From the NCBI RefSeq assembly GCF_000350225.1, contig NW_005178998.1:164849-228848 (forward strand): a stretch of DNA of 64,000 nucleotides, in the 5' to 3' direction. The stretch comes from Chondrus crispus (taxonomy: Eukaryota > Rhodophyta > Florideophyceae > Gigartinales > Gigartinaceae). The notes under the pieces are model-generated. The model saw only the letters and a program-made list of their open reading frames with translations. It did no database searches and had not been told where the DNA came from. A program made the translations under genes and the position numbers. Numbering within the stretch: position 1 is the first letter of the stretch; each line of letters starts with the position of its first letter. Of the stretch, positions 33,513 through 44,589 are shown piece by piece.

Positions 33513-36145
33513 AAGTGTCCATGTTTTGTTTTTGTGTTGTGAAGCAAGTTCTTTGTCGATCCCCTTCTGCCAGAAGCGAGCTTTTGGAGAATCCATAGCT
33601 TGCTTGTACGAGTTTGGAATTTCCGTTATCACATGGGCGTGGCTAAGGAGTCCAGTAGTCACCAAAGCTGCTGCCCACCACGCCCCAGGCGTTTTGCGAA
33701 TGCGAGTGGACCGACGGAGATTAGTTGGCGGATCAATAGTTTCTTCCTCAACTACGTGTTGCTCAACTGTTTCGGTAGTTTCGTCCTCCCCTGCAGTTGG
33801 GGAGGAGTTGGAGGATTCATCAGAGTCTTGTTGTTCATCCGGCAATGATACTTCTGATGCCACTGCATCATTTTCTGCAACTTCCTCATCGATGTTCAAG
33901 TTGATTGTGTCATCATCAGTTGTAGCCTCCTCGTTTGTATCCATCGGTTCACCAGATTTGTCTCCCGTGGACTCGTCAAAAGTAACATCTCTGGATACGA
34001 TCACTTTGTGTAAATCACCATCCCACAACTTGTAAGCTTTCGTATTTTCAGCATACCCCAGAAACATTGCCTCCTTTGCACGGGCGTCAAGTTTCTGGAT
34101 GTTGTGTTTTGGTAATGTATACCAACACTTTGAACCGAAAACACGCAAATGACCAACATTTGGCACAGATTTCATCCATAAGTGGTATGGGGTCATCTTC
34201 GGGGGAATGACACGTGACGTGACTCGATTTCGAACGTACACTGCATTGGCAAGTGCTTCTGCCCAGAACCCCTTTGTAACTTTCTTGTGCGCTAGCATGG
34301 AGCGCACCAAGTTTACCAAAGTTCTGTTCAGTCGCTCGGCGACGCCATTTTGCTCCAGTGTGTACGCGGTCGTCATTTGATGCTGAGTACCACTTGCAAT
34401 CAGAAAAGACTTAAACTCCGTGGACAGATACTCACCACCTCGATCGGTGCGAAGCACTTTGATCTTGCGACCAGTGTGAGTCTGAGCAAGTTGTGCAAAC
34501 ATTTTCTATCGTTCAAATGCTTCTGATTTATGATGCATAGGGAACACTACGGACCAGTTTGAGTGATCATCTATGAAGGTAATGAAGTACTTGGCCCCAC
34601 CAATGGACTGCACCTCTAAGGGCCACAAACATCAGAGTGAACTAAGTCTAGACAGAAGTATGCCCGCCTCGAGGACCGCTCTTTTGGGATCACAGATAGA
34701 GTGGCTTTGCCGTAGACGCACGCAGAACATTTTTCAGAGATGCAATCATTGTCAGTATTGTTAATTTTGTTAGCCTCATTACCAAGTAGTTTGACTCCAC
34801 TTACCACATTGTCACGAATCATCGAAGCAATACCTTGAGAATGCACATGTGCAAATCGCTCATGCCACGTTTGCGGAGTGGCAGCATGTGCAGATCCGAT
34901 GTCACTGACGATGTCGAGAACGTAAAGTTCTCCAACCAATGTCGCAGTCGCTACTACAGTTGAGCCTCGTCTGATCATGCATTTTCCATTTTCGAACCCA
35001 ACTTTTAGTCCAAGTTCAGTCATTCGACTGACAGAGAGCAGAGAGAACGCAAAGTCCGGAACGTGCAATACATCCGTCAACTTGCACGGTTCGATGCGGC
35101 CATTCACATTTAACTTCAAGTGAACGTCACCACGGCCGGCAACCTTTGCACTAGCCTTGGTTCCCATCTGAACAGAGGCGGATTCAAGTGGCTCATACGT
35201 CGCAAACAAAGATCGGTCATATGTAATATGAGCTGTACAAGCTGAATTTACGAGCCACGAAGGCAACATCTCGATATCGTTCGTGTGCAAAGCTTTCGAC
35301 ATCAGACATGTGAAGTCGACGCTGTTTACTACCATGCCCGGATCAGGTTTCTGTGTGACAAATGCAGATTGTTTCCGCTGAGACATACGCGGTTTATATC
35401 CGCTAGGAGGAGCCGGGCGACGCCCATTCAAATCCTTTCCCCAGCAGCGGGTTGCCGTATGGCCTGTATGACCGCAGTTCGTGCATTTGTAATCGTTTAT
35501 GTCCCCATTGTTCGGGGCACGATTAACCAGAGCCGATGTCCGTGAGGAGCTAGACTTCATGTTTGCTCTTTGCTCTTCCTGCAGCAGACGACTTTTCACA
35601 AAGTCCAAACTGAATATCTTTTCCTCATTACCGAGAGCATCAAGTGCAACGATGAGAGCCTCGAAACGGGCAGGCAGACCGTTGAGCACTGCCATGGCCA
35701 TCTCCTTGTCATCGATGTTTACGCTCATTGACTTGAGAATGGCTGCCAGCTGCTTGACACGATTGATGTATGCAAGCACCTTTTCACCGGAAAGCATCTT
35801 CACAGTGTAGAACTCACGACGTGCAGCTAGTTTGTTCAGCAAAGTGTGCCTCTCAAACACGTTGACAATAGCTTCCCACATCTCATGAGCAGTATCAACA
35901 TCACGTACATGCTCAAGATGCTCATCTGATAGGGAGAGACCAATCAGTGCTTTAGCTTTACTGTCACCTCTGATCCACTTCTTACGCTCTTCCGCGCGTT
36001 CCTCACTTGGAACTCTTCCCTCAACGATGTATTGGTCAACATCACGTAGAGCAAGCAGAAGTTGTATTTTCTGCTTCCACACGTAGAAGTTGGAGTCCGT
36101 CAGTTTGTCGATTCTGATGGATCCTCCTCCTCCTTGATCTTCCAT
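33513..36145 (-). pseudogene. CopX polyprotein, dead protease, frameshift and stop
   Basis: The first Met is at 36145 (MEDQGGGG). The zinc knuckle CTNCGHTGHTATRC is intact. The protease site reads LVNSACTAHIT where intact copies have LVDSGCSAHIT: catalytic Asp is Asn and Gly is Ala, so the protease cannot work. After the integrase HHCC region (HERFAH, CSAC), a one-base loss near 34616 gives a TAG within CGPL. A second stop lies in frame near 34505. The integrase core resumes at 34502 (RTDRGGEYL, EQNGVAERLNRT), then an acidic linker. The frame ends in unrelated sequence at 33512. Confidence 0.88.
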
Positions 36146-36185
36146 TTTAGTGCAAATAAACTTCAAGTATTCGAAAATCCGTTCG

Positions 36186-36235
36186 GGGATCCCAAGCCGT
36201 TAACCGATAGTCAACACAATGGCAAGCCCACCCGT
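36186..36235 (-). promoter_or_regulatory. conserved 50-bp copia leader block (CopX copy)
   Basis: Identical at all 50 positions to the CopA and CopB blocks, although the bases on both sides differ between families. Confidence 0.7.
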
Positions 36236-36317
36236 CTAAGAAATTCGATATGATTACTATGAAGTTGCACTAGGAGAAATTTGCGAACAGATATGTGAAT
36301 TTTTTTGGATGAAATCC

Positions 36318-36681
36318 CTAACTATTCTGTTCACAAACTACCTTTAAGTGTGCGGCACCGTTCTCGTGGCACTTCAGGTGCCCGTGAGACTCAAAGACGC
36401 GATTGCAAGGGATACAACGCGGAGTCTCCTTAGCGTTGGCAACTTGAATGCGATGAGACCTAGACTGAATGTGGTCGTAAAAGGCCTTCGCACTATTGCC
36501 ACTAACGCCGCACACTTTACAATACCGCTTATACCGCGGGCACACCTTACGATTCCTCTTGCGCTCACGCTTAAACTCTTTATCCGCGAGAACAGCCGCT
36601 TTCCGAGCAGAAAGTCGATTCGTAGTTCTCTTTATTGGTGCGGGAACAGAGCGCGGAATACGAGGAGTCCTATAAGCTGCG
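36318..36681 (-). pseudogene. C2H2 zinc-finger ORF, C-terminal part, split by CopA-2
   Basis: Two C2H2-type fingers are visible: CKVCGVSGNSAKAFYDHI..H and CIPCNRVFESHGHLKCH..H. A very basic region full of Arg and Lys (RERKRNRKVCPRYKR) precedes them. The wide His spacing recalls RNA-binding or matrin-type fingers. The frame begins inside LTR-A (its first codons at 36701-36682 are LTR sequence), so its true N-terminus was cut off by the insertion. The continuation lies on the other side of the element, at 43475-43700, in the same frame when the duplicated target is counted once. I cannot name the protein. Confidence 0.7.
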
Positions 36682-37413
36682 TGTTGGAAATCTTCGACCA
36701 CATGCTAAGTTACAAGTCTGGACAGATATTACACGTGTACGTCGACGAAACCTAAAATGCTTGCAAGAGCATTCTCAGGATGTTTGGTCTTCAACGTGGA
36801 CACGTGTCATATTTGTACACGGTTGCACTTTCCTATCATTTCCGAGCATGTTACAATTTTGGTGTTGACACGTGTAAGTTATGTACCTCGTGGCACTCTA
36901 CAGTACATTCTGAACATGTTTCATTTTTCTCGATTTGACACGTGTGTGACACGTATGACATTTGTCCTACACGTGTATGACACGTATGACGTATGTGCCA
37001 CAGTGGTTATTAATCGTATTGTAAAATCTGTAATCTACAGTACAGTACATTCAGATATTATTGACTCTCAAACGGTCCCAAATTATTAGCAAGAGAGAGT
37101 ACAAGTAGGAAAGTCATTTGATTATCAACCGAGAGTGCAAGGAGAGTCATTTGATTATCAACCGAGAGTGGAAGTAGGAGAGTCACTTGATTATCAACCG
37201 AGAGTGCAACAGGGAGAGTCACTTGATTATCAACGAGTGCAAGAAGGAGAGTCACGTGACCAGCCCTAATGGCTCGAATTGTATGTAGTTCGAAGAGTAT
37301 AAGTAGCGCCAATAGTTGGCGACCAAGAGTAAAATGGTATCAACTTCTTTTCCCGTCAACCACCAGCAACCTTCAACCATCCTTCTTCCCTCTGCTCCGC
37401 TGACCTTTCTATA
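36682..37413 (+). repeat. 5' LTR (type A) of CopA-2
   Basis: 732 bp, TGTTGG...CTATA. Five ACACGTGT-type palindromes lie in the first 300 bp, then five units of the 36-bp repeat (about 37105-37250, one unit 33 bp), then the TATA box. It is shorter than the LTR at 57917-58759 by three repeat units plus 3 bp. Confidence 0.95.
37298..37321 (+). promoter_or_regulatory. LTR-A TATA box with inverted repeat
   Basis: TATAAG (37298-37303) is followed at once by CGCCAA/TTGGCG (37307-37312, 37316-37321). The same arrangement is found in LTR-B at 50734-50757, although the surrounding LTR sequences differ. Likely core promoter. Confidence 0.6.
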
Positions 37414-37427
37414 GGTTATGGGCCCAG
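37414..37427 (+). promoter_or_regulatory. primer binding site, half initiator tRNA-Met (CopA-2)
   Basis: GGTTATGGGCCCAG directly after the LTR end; complementary to the anticodon arm of initiator tRNA-Met. Confidence 0.85.
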
Positions 37428-38404
37428 TTCAACGCTGATCGTCGTCTTCGTTTTGGTTCAAGTTCGAGTTTCGCCGTCTTTCAAGTATCAGTTTGTTCAG
37501 CTCGTCAAGCACAAGAAAAAGGTATCAGTTTCAGTCTCCGCTTTCGAGTTTGGTTTTTCAGTTTTTTCAGTTTTTGCCGTCGTTTTTAGCACCGTTTCAG
37601 CCGATTTTTCAGTTTGGTGGTCCGTCAGTTCCCAGTTTTTGGAAATCAACTTTGTGGTCTTGCAGCTTTGTCGTGGCAGTCGTTGTGTGAGCTGTGGGTG
37701 AGCCTTCCGCTAGTCGGGAGGAAGAAAGTCCCTAGTGGCCAACGCACTGCCAAATCCTCAGTGGAACATACCCTCGCTCTTGGTGAAAGGCTGGTGCCAT
37801 TGGAAATCTGACTTGAGCGAGGGTCCGACCAAGAATCGTCGAGAGACGAATTACTGATCCTCGGGGAGGATCACAGTGTACTGGTCTAGTCGATCCGCAC
37901 TCTGCCTTCGGGAGGTGCGTCGGCGGTGTGGGTAACGCTCTCGGTATTAGCCCTATAGGTACGACTTCGGTCCCCTGGGTGAAGAGAATACGTGCCTAAA
38001 CGCTGAACCTCTCACTATACGTGTATAAGGTCGCGTACCTCGATTAAGTTCGCACGGAAGAGGGTGACCCAAGGAGTGATTGTGAACAAATCACACGAGT
38101 ACGACGAAGGCAGTTTCATTCTTGTGTTGTGGGAGACCCTCTGAGGCAGTACCGTATCAAGTTTGGACAAGCCGATTTAGGTTGCAGGGACCGTTCGCGG
38201 TAGTAACCAAAAGTCCTGGTTCGTCTACAGGCAAAGTGGTGTGCTTACTCGTGGAACGTTTGATTTAGTTCACAGTCGAAAGACCCGCACTGGCCAACAT
38301 ACAGGGGTAGCGCCCTAAGGCAATTTTAAGAAGAATACGCTTGTTCCACTCCGCCGGGAACAAGCACCAAGAACGTTTCCGAGTAATCGCTACAAACTTC
38401 TTAT

Positions 38405-38454
38405 ACGGGTGGGCTTGCCATTGTGTTGACTATCGGTTAACGGCTTGGGATCCC
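38405..38454 (+). promoter_or_regulatory. conserved 50-bp copia leader block (CopA-2)
   Basis: Copy of the block found upstream of gag in every copia element here; 46 bases separate it from the gag ATG at 38501. Confidence 0.7.
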
Positions 38455-38500
38455 GGAACAGAAGACCTTGTATACTCGAAGGGTACATCCATTCGGCGAA

Positions 38501-41500
38501 ATGGATGACCAAAGCTCTGGATCGGTCAGAATCGAGAAGCTGACCGCATCTAACTTTTACATCTGGAAGCAGAAAATCCAGCTACTGCTTGCTCTCCGAG
38601 ATGTCGATCAATACGTTTTTGATGATATCCCGGAGAATGCGACGTCAGATGACCGGAGAAAATGGATCCGTGGTGACGCAAAAGCAAAGGCAGTCATCGG
38701 ACTCACGCTTTCTGATGACTACTTGCAACATGTGCGAGGGTGTAGCAGTGCGAAAGAGACATGGGAAGCAATTCTGAATGTGTTTGAGCGTCATACTTTG
38801 CTCAACAAGCTTGCCGCCCGTCGCGACTTTTACACTGTATCCATGCTCCCATCCGAGAAAGTGCTCGTGTTCATCAATCGTGTGAAGCAACTTGCTGCCA
38901 GATTGCAGTCAATGAGTGTTGAGATTGACGATAAAGAAATTGCAATGGCTGTGTTGAATGGCTTGCTTCCACGATTCGATAACTTGATTGTTGCTCTTGA
39001 CGCACTTGGCAATGAAGATAAAGTGTTTGGACTCGAGTTTGTGAAGAGTCGTCTGCTGCAAGAAGAGCAACGAGAAAGCATGAAGACCGCTTCTGCTTCA
39101 TCATCACATGCACCTGCACTTGTCAATCGTATGCCTATTCGACGTGATATGAGATGTACGAATTGCAATAGACATGGGCATACTGCAGCGCGTTGCTGGG
39201 GCAAGGATGTGAATGGGCGCCGACCAGCACCGCCAGACGGGTTCCGGTCCCGCAACCCCGGCATGAAGCCAAGTGCATTCGTATCTCGAGATGAAACTTC
39301 TACTGCTGCCTTTGCTGAAAGCGACTTTACATGCCTGCTTTCGACTTCTTCTCCCGAAAGGAAGGCAGTGAACGCAGGGTCATGGCTTGTGGATTCCGGT
39401 TGCAGTGCCCACATTACATTTGTTCGCGCTATGTTCGTTACTTATGAACAGATGCAATCTGGATCAGTCGAGATGGGCACTAAGGCTAGAGCCAATGTCG
39501 CTGGTCGTGGTGAGGTAGAATTCATGTTGAACGTCAATGGTAGTCCACATCCTTGCAAATTGTCCAATGTTTTGCATGTCCCTGATTTCGGATACTCGCT
39601 TCTGTCTGTTAGCCAAATCGTTTCAAAGGGCTTGCAAGTGTCATTTGAAAATGACAAATGCATCGTTACTGCAGGGCCAACTCTAGTTGCCACAGCTAGT
39701 CAAGTTGGGGATTTATTCATACTTGATGTCATGAATGAAACTTTCTCTGCTCATGTAGTTAACTTGCAGACGCTACATGAACGAATGGCCCATGTTAACG
39801 TACAAGGAATCGCATCAATGATTCACAATAATGTGGTAAGTGGCATCAATGTTCGTCAAAGCGATGTGATCAGAGCAATGAATCGAAAGTCTGACAATCA
39901 ATCACTCTCTCGTTTGTCCTGCATGTGTGTTCGGCAAAGCAACGCGATCAGTAATCCCGAAACAGCGATCATCGTCTCGAGCACAGAATTGTCTTGACTT
40001 GGTACATTCTGACGTTTGCGGTCCGCTCGAAGTACAGTCCATTGGTGGTTCGAGATACTTCATTACATTTGTAGATGATCACTCGAACTGGGTTGTTGTG
40101 TACAGGATGCGAAATAAATCTGAGGCCTTTGCAAAATACAAGTTGTATGAACAGTTTGCCCAAACGCACACTGGTCGCAAAGTGAAGGTGCTTCGCACTG
40201 ATCGAGGGGGAGAGTACTTGTCGACAGAATTCAAGTCATATTTGGATTCAAACGGTACACAGCACCAGCTCACCACTGCCTACACACCTGAACAAAACGG
40301 TGTTGCTGAACGTTTAAATCGAACCTTGATTGATCTTGTCCGTTCCATGCTTTCTCATAAACAGGTCAGTAAACGATTCTGGGCAGAGGCTCTTGCCACT
40401 GCAGTATATGTACGCAATCGAGTTACTTCACGGGCTTTGCCAGTTAACACGACTCCCCATCACATTTGGATGAAGTCAACTCCAAATGTTGGCCATTTGA
40501 GAGTATTTGGGTCAAAGTGTTGGTATACATTACCGAAATTAGAGCTCCGTAAGCTTGACTTGCGAGCGCGTGAAGCGATGTTTCTCGGTTATTCGCAATG
40601 CAGTAAAGCATACAAACTTTGGGACGGAGAGTTGAATAAAATTGTTGTTTCACGAGATGCCAAGTTTGATGAATCGACATGTGGGATGCATGACATTCCT
40701 GCACATGAAAAAGATTCAATCAGCTCTGATGTTGGCGTTGTATTGCTCGGTGGCGACAATGAGAATGAAGCCGATACCCCAAATACTAATGAGGTTGGGT
40801 CGGAAGAGGATGAAATTTCAGGGGAGGTTATTGAAAACGAGGACACTCACTCTGTAAGTGAGAATGATGAAGATGATGTATCACCTCCCGTCGAAACTCC
40901 GAATGTCACCCCTCCAACTCCGACTCCAGCTGTGCAAAGATCGTCTCGAATCAGTAGACCTCCCGGATCATGGTGGAGGAGCAACTTTGCAGCTGCTCCT
41001 CTTTCACATGCGCATGTCGCTATTGAAGGTCCTAAGACTTTCAAACAAGCAACCCACGGTCCTAGAGCTGCATTCTGGCAAACCGGCATTGACAAAGAAC
41101 TTGCGTCGCAGACTAAGAATCAGACCTGGAAACTTGTTCCTCGATCTGAGGCGTCAAACATCTTGACATCTCGATGGGTTTTCAATGTCAAGCAGCTGCC
41201 TGATGCAAATGGCAATATAGTTGAAAGTGCAAAAGCCAGACTTGTTGCCCGTGGATTCCAGCAAGTGCAGGGTCTTGACTATACTGAGACATATGCCCCT
41301 GTCATAAAGTTTACCACTATTCGTCTACTTCTTGCCTTAGTTGCTCATTACGACCTTGAACTTCATCAGATGGATGTCGTGACTGCGTTTTTGAACGGCG
41401 ACTTGGATGAAGACATCTATATGGAGCAACCCGAAGGCTGCGTTGACAAAAGCAAAAGTGATCATGTGTGTAAACTTTTGAAAGCACTTTACGGTCTTAA

Positions 41501-42602
41501 ACAAGCACCTCGTCAATGGCATACCAAAGTGGATGATTTCTTACTCGGTGAATTGGGATTTGAGACTTCACGTAGTGATCCGTGCCTCTACATTAAACGC
41601 ATTGGTAACACTATCATGCTAATTGCACTTTATGTCGATGACTTGTTGCTCGCTGGTAGTGATATCCATGCCATCAAATGGATGAAGGGGGAGCTTAACA
41701 AACAGTTTGAGATGAAAGACCTTGGTGAAGCAAAAGTCTGCATTGGTCTTGAGATTCAAAGAGATCACACTGCCAAGACATTGAGTCTCACTCAAACTAA
41801 GTATGCATCAAATGTGCTTGACCGTTTTAAAATGTCGGCTTGTAACCCTTCTCTGACGCCAATGGAACAAGGTCGCAGAACCACGAATTCTATCGAAAAC
41901 GACTCCGAAACAAAGGCACCGTATCGTGAGGCAGTCGGTTGCCTTATGTACTTGATGGTTGGCACTCGTCCAGACTTGGCATACGCCATTGGAAAGCTTT
42001 CCCAAAATTCTGCCAACCCATGTGAGTCACACTGGGCAGGTGTAAAACGAGTAATGCGATACGTGCAAGGGACTCGAAACTTAGGAATCGTGTTTGACAA
42101 TAAATCCAAATCGCCGGAGTTGCTCGGTTTCAGTGATGCTGACTGGGCCGGTTGTTCAGACTCTTGCAAGTCGACCAGCGGATATGTTTTCAAGTTCTGT
42201 GGTTGAGCGATCAGTTGGAGTTCCCGGAAACAGACTGTGGTTGCAACTTCGACGTGTGAAGCTGAGTACATTGCACTATGTGAAGCGTGTAAGGAGGCGA
42301 CCTGGTTGCGTCAAGTTGTTGCTGATGTCCTCGGACTTGATTCTGATCCCACGATCATGATGGGGTGTGACAATGCAGGGACGATTTCGTTTGCACAGAA
42401 TGAATCGATCAACCGTCGCAACAAACATGTTGATGTAAAATACCACTACGTACGAGATGCTATTAAGAGAAACATTGTGTATTTGTCGCATTGTCCGACC
42501 ACTTCGATGCCTGCGGATATCTTAACCAAAGCACTTGGGCGAATTCTATTCCAGAAGTTTGTAGAACTTCTGGGGCTTGCAGTGTCCAGTAAGAGCATGT
42601 GA
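38501..42602 (+). pseudogene. CopA-2 copia polyprotein, 4-bp insertion and one nonsense codon
   Basis: Gag, protease (WLVDSGCSAHIT), integrase (RTDRGGEYL, EQNGVAERLN), reverse transcriptase (YVDD in LIALYVDDLLLAGSD) and RNase H follow in the usual copia order. Compared with intact copies, ATCA is duplicated at 39897-39904 in the integrase zinc region and shifts the frame. TGA at 42204-42206 replaces a Gly codon in RNase H; the frame then continues to 42602. Two independent lesions show this copy makes no full polyprotein. The first ATG is at 38501, not the upstream TTG that extends the open frame. Confidence 0.93.
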
Positions 42603-42613
42603 TCGAGGGGGAG
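42603..42613 (+). promoter_or_regulatory. polypurine tract of CopA-2
   Basis: GAGGGGGAG directly precedes the 3' LTR start TGTTGG at 42614 and overlaps the end of the coding sequence. It is the expected primer site for plus-strand DNA. Confidence 0.75.
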
Positions 42614-43474
42614 TGTTGGAAATCTTCGACCACATGCTAAGTTACAAGCCTGACAGATATTACACGTGTACGTCGACGAAACCTAAAATGCTTGCAAGAG
42701 CATTCTCAGGATGTTTGGTCTTCAACGTGGACACGTGTCATATTTGTACACGGTTGCACTTTCCTATCATTTCCGAGCATGTTACAATTTTGGTGTTGAT
42801 ACGTGTAAGTTATGTACCTCGTGGCACTCTACAGTACATTCTGAACATGTTTCATTTTTCTCGATTTGACACGTGTGTGACACGTATGACATTTGTCCTA
42901 CACGTGTATGACACGTATGACGTATGTGCCACAGTGGTTATTAATCGTATTGTAAAATCTGTAATCTACAGTACAGTACATTCAGATATTATTGACTCTC
43001 AAACGGTCTACCCGGGACAGCGGAGGCATTGCAGTCACCACACTGTCGTAGTTGCCCACTTTCATCCGATCCCTTGATTATCAACCGAGAGTGCAAGGAG
43101 AGTCATTTGATTATCAACCGAGAGTGCAAGGAGAGTCATTTGATTATCAACCGAGAGTGGAAGTAGGAGAGTCACTTGATTATCAACCGAGAGTGCAACA
43201 GGGAGAGTCACTTGATTATCAACCGAGAGTGGAAGTAGGAGAGTCACTTGATTATCAACCGAGAGTGCAACAGGGAGAGTCACTTGATTATCAACGAGTG
43301 CAAGAAGGAGAGTCACGTGACCAGCCCTAATGGCTCGAATTGTAAGTAGTTCGAAGAGTATAAGTAGCGCCAGTAGTTGGCGACCAAGAGTAAAATGGTA
43401 TCAACTTCTTTTCCCGTCAACCACCAGCAACCTTCAACCATCCTTCTTCCCTCTGCCCGGCTGACCTTTCTATA
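42614..43474 (+). repeat. 3' LTR (type A) of CopA-2 with foreign segment
   Basis: 861 bp. It matches the 5' LTR up to about 43006. A stretch of about 66 bp (43007-43072) that is not LTR-A then replaces the segment between the direct-repeat array and the AAACGGTC motif. Seven repeat units follow (about 43073-43310), then the TATA region and the CTATA end. Confidence 0.9.
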
Positions 43475-43700
43475 CTGAGCAACTCGAGGACGGACCCGGA
43501 AGCGCGAGCCGAGGTGAAGGTTGATCCTCAGGCTCAAGCACCTCAACGGATACGACCTCCGATGTCCCAACCGTTCGACCGGTGACCAGCTTCCCAGGCG
43601 CAGAGCGCACCGGTACTAGTTCCAGATCTAACACAACCCCGTAAAAACAGGTATTCACAATAAGGAATATGAAGATAATCGTCAGTAACAGATTTTGGAA
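43475..43700 (-). pseudogene. C2H2 zinc-finger ORF, N-terminal part, split by CopA-2
   Basis: The minus-strand frame is open from a stop near 43703 to the LTR border. It reads through a hydrophobic stretch, then a Val/Glu/Pro-rich segment (GRTVGTSEVVSVEVLEPED) ending in PGPSSSC. It joins in frame to the zinc-finger part at 36681 if the target duplication is counted once. No start codon is certain: the hydrophobic part could be an intron end or true coding sequence. Family unknown. Confidence 0.6.
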
Positions 43701-43789
43701 TTATTGCTCTTAAGAACCACCAAAACGTGCAAAGACAATCACTTAGATGTGTAGGAAATGGAAAGAAACTCAAAACTTACTTTGCATGA

Positions 43790-44326
43790 GAGAACGAAGA
43801 AAAACCAAATGCGAGATTGATGACGACGGCGGTAGCGGGAGCGGAAACGAAGACGAAGACCAAAGACAGAGACAGCAGCAAGAACCACAGCAAGAACAAA
43901 AGCCAAACCAAGAACGAAGACAACGAAGACAGCGGGGGCGATGACCAAAACCAATTCACACAAGAGAGCAAGAACGACAGCAGCAGCGAAAACCAAAACC
44001 AAGAACGACGGCAAGAACGAGAGCGACAACGACAGCGAGAAGACCAGCGGAAACAGCGACGAGAAACGGCAGCGAAAACGACAGCGACAACGACGGCAGA
44101 AACAACGGAACGAGAACGACAGCCTCATGCAGTGAAACGACAGCGAGGGACTGGGCCCATAACCAAATGGTAGGTTCGGAGGGGCAAGGGAAAGAAGGAG
44201 GGCAGGTTGATGTGTGTGAGTGAAGGAGTTGGTACCGAGGTTTACTTGGAGCCGTCTTTCGGCGATACTTATACACTTTCAGTGTTACACTATCCCATTA
44301 CTTTGGCACCTGGTAAACCGTACTCA
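43790..44326 (-). mobile_element. copia remnant: leader, primer site and truncated LTR-C
   Basis: On the minus strand a piece of LTR-C (44326-44165, similar to 4340-4500 of the solo LTR) is followed by GGTTATGGGCCCAG (44164-44151) and a leader made of short repeats related to CTGTCGTTTTCGCTG (44150 to about 43830). The LTR is cut at its left part and no coding region remains. The Arg-rich or Ser/Phe-rich ORFs across the leader are repeat translations, not genes. Confidence 0.8.
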
Positions 44327-44589
44327 CCATATAACAGTGATTGGTTATTAAAAAGATTTTTCCTTCTTAAAAAGAACTGCGTTAGAATATTGCCTAAGCC
44401 GAATTTAAGCCTATTTATGGCTTTTAGACACAGGTCGCTAATTCTGGAGAGTATATTTATTCTTTGCGCACTGCAGCAAAGTGTGTAATTTTTGTGAAAT
44501 TGTGAAATTCACGGTTTCAAAGAGTGGATAACTCCTTGGAGTCATTATGTAGATCAGTCTACTCTGCGTTTATGTCGATGACCTACAGA

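Larger units (their letters stand above)
33513..36260 (-). mobile_element. diverged copia fragment CopX (gag to integrase, no RT)
   Basis: Reads leftward: leader (about 36260-36146, including the shared 50-bp block at 36186-36235), gag, protease and integrase, ending at about 33513 just after the integrase-RT linker. Beyond that the sequence has nothing of copia. The reverse transcriptase, RNase H and both LTRs are missing. The protein is clearly related to CopA (same order, many identical blocks) but much more different than CopA and CopB are from each other, so it is a separate, older family. Confidence 0.85.
36682..43474 (+). mobile_element. full-length copia retrotransposon CopA-2
   Basis: 5' LTR 36682-37413, primer site 37414-37427, leader, polyprotein 38501-42602, polypurine tract, 3' LTR 42614-43474. 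Flanks are CTGCG (36677-36681) and CTGAG (43475-43479), a 5-bp duplication with one mismatch. The polyprotein has a 4-base insertion and a nonsense codon, and the two LTRs differ by a foreign segment and repeat number, so this is an older, inactive copy. It sits inside a zinc-finger ORF. Confidence 0.95.

Noticed and set aside
33448..33515. tRNA-like A box (TGGCCTAGTGG) next to CopX
   Set aside because: No acceptor-stem partner and only a poor B box; no cloverleaf can be drawn. At most a decayed tRNA or SINE piece.
43739..44173. Arg/Gln-rich and Ser/Phe-rich ORFs on both strands
   Set aside because: They translate short tandem repeats in a copia leader between a primer site and truncated LTR; no conserved start.
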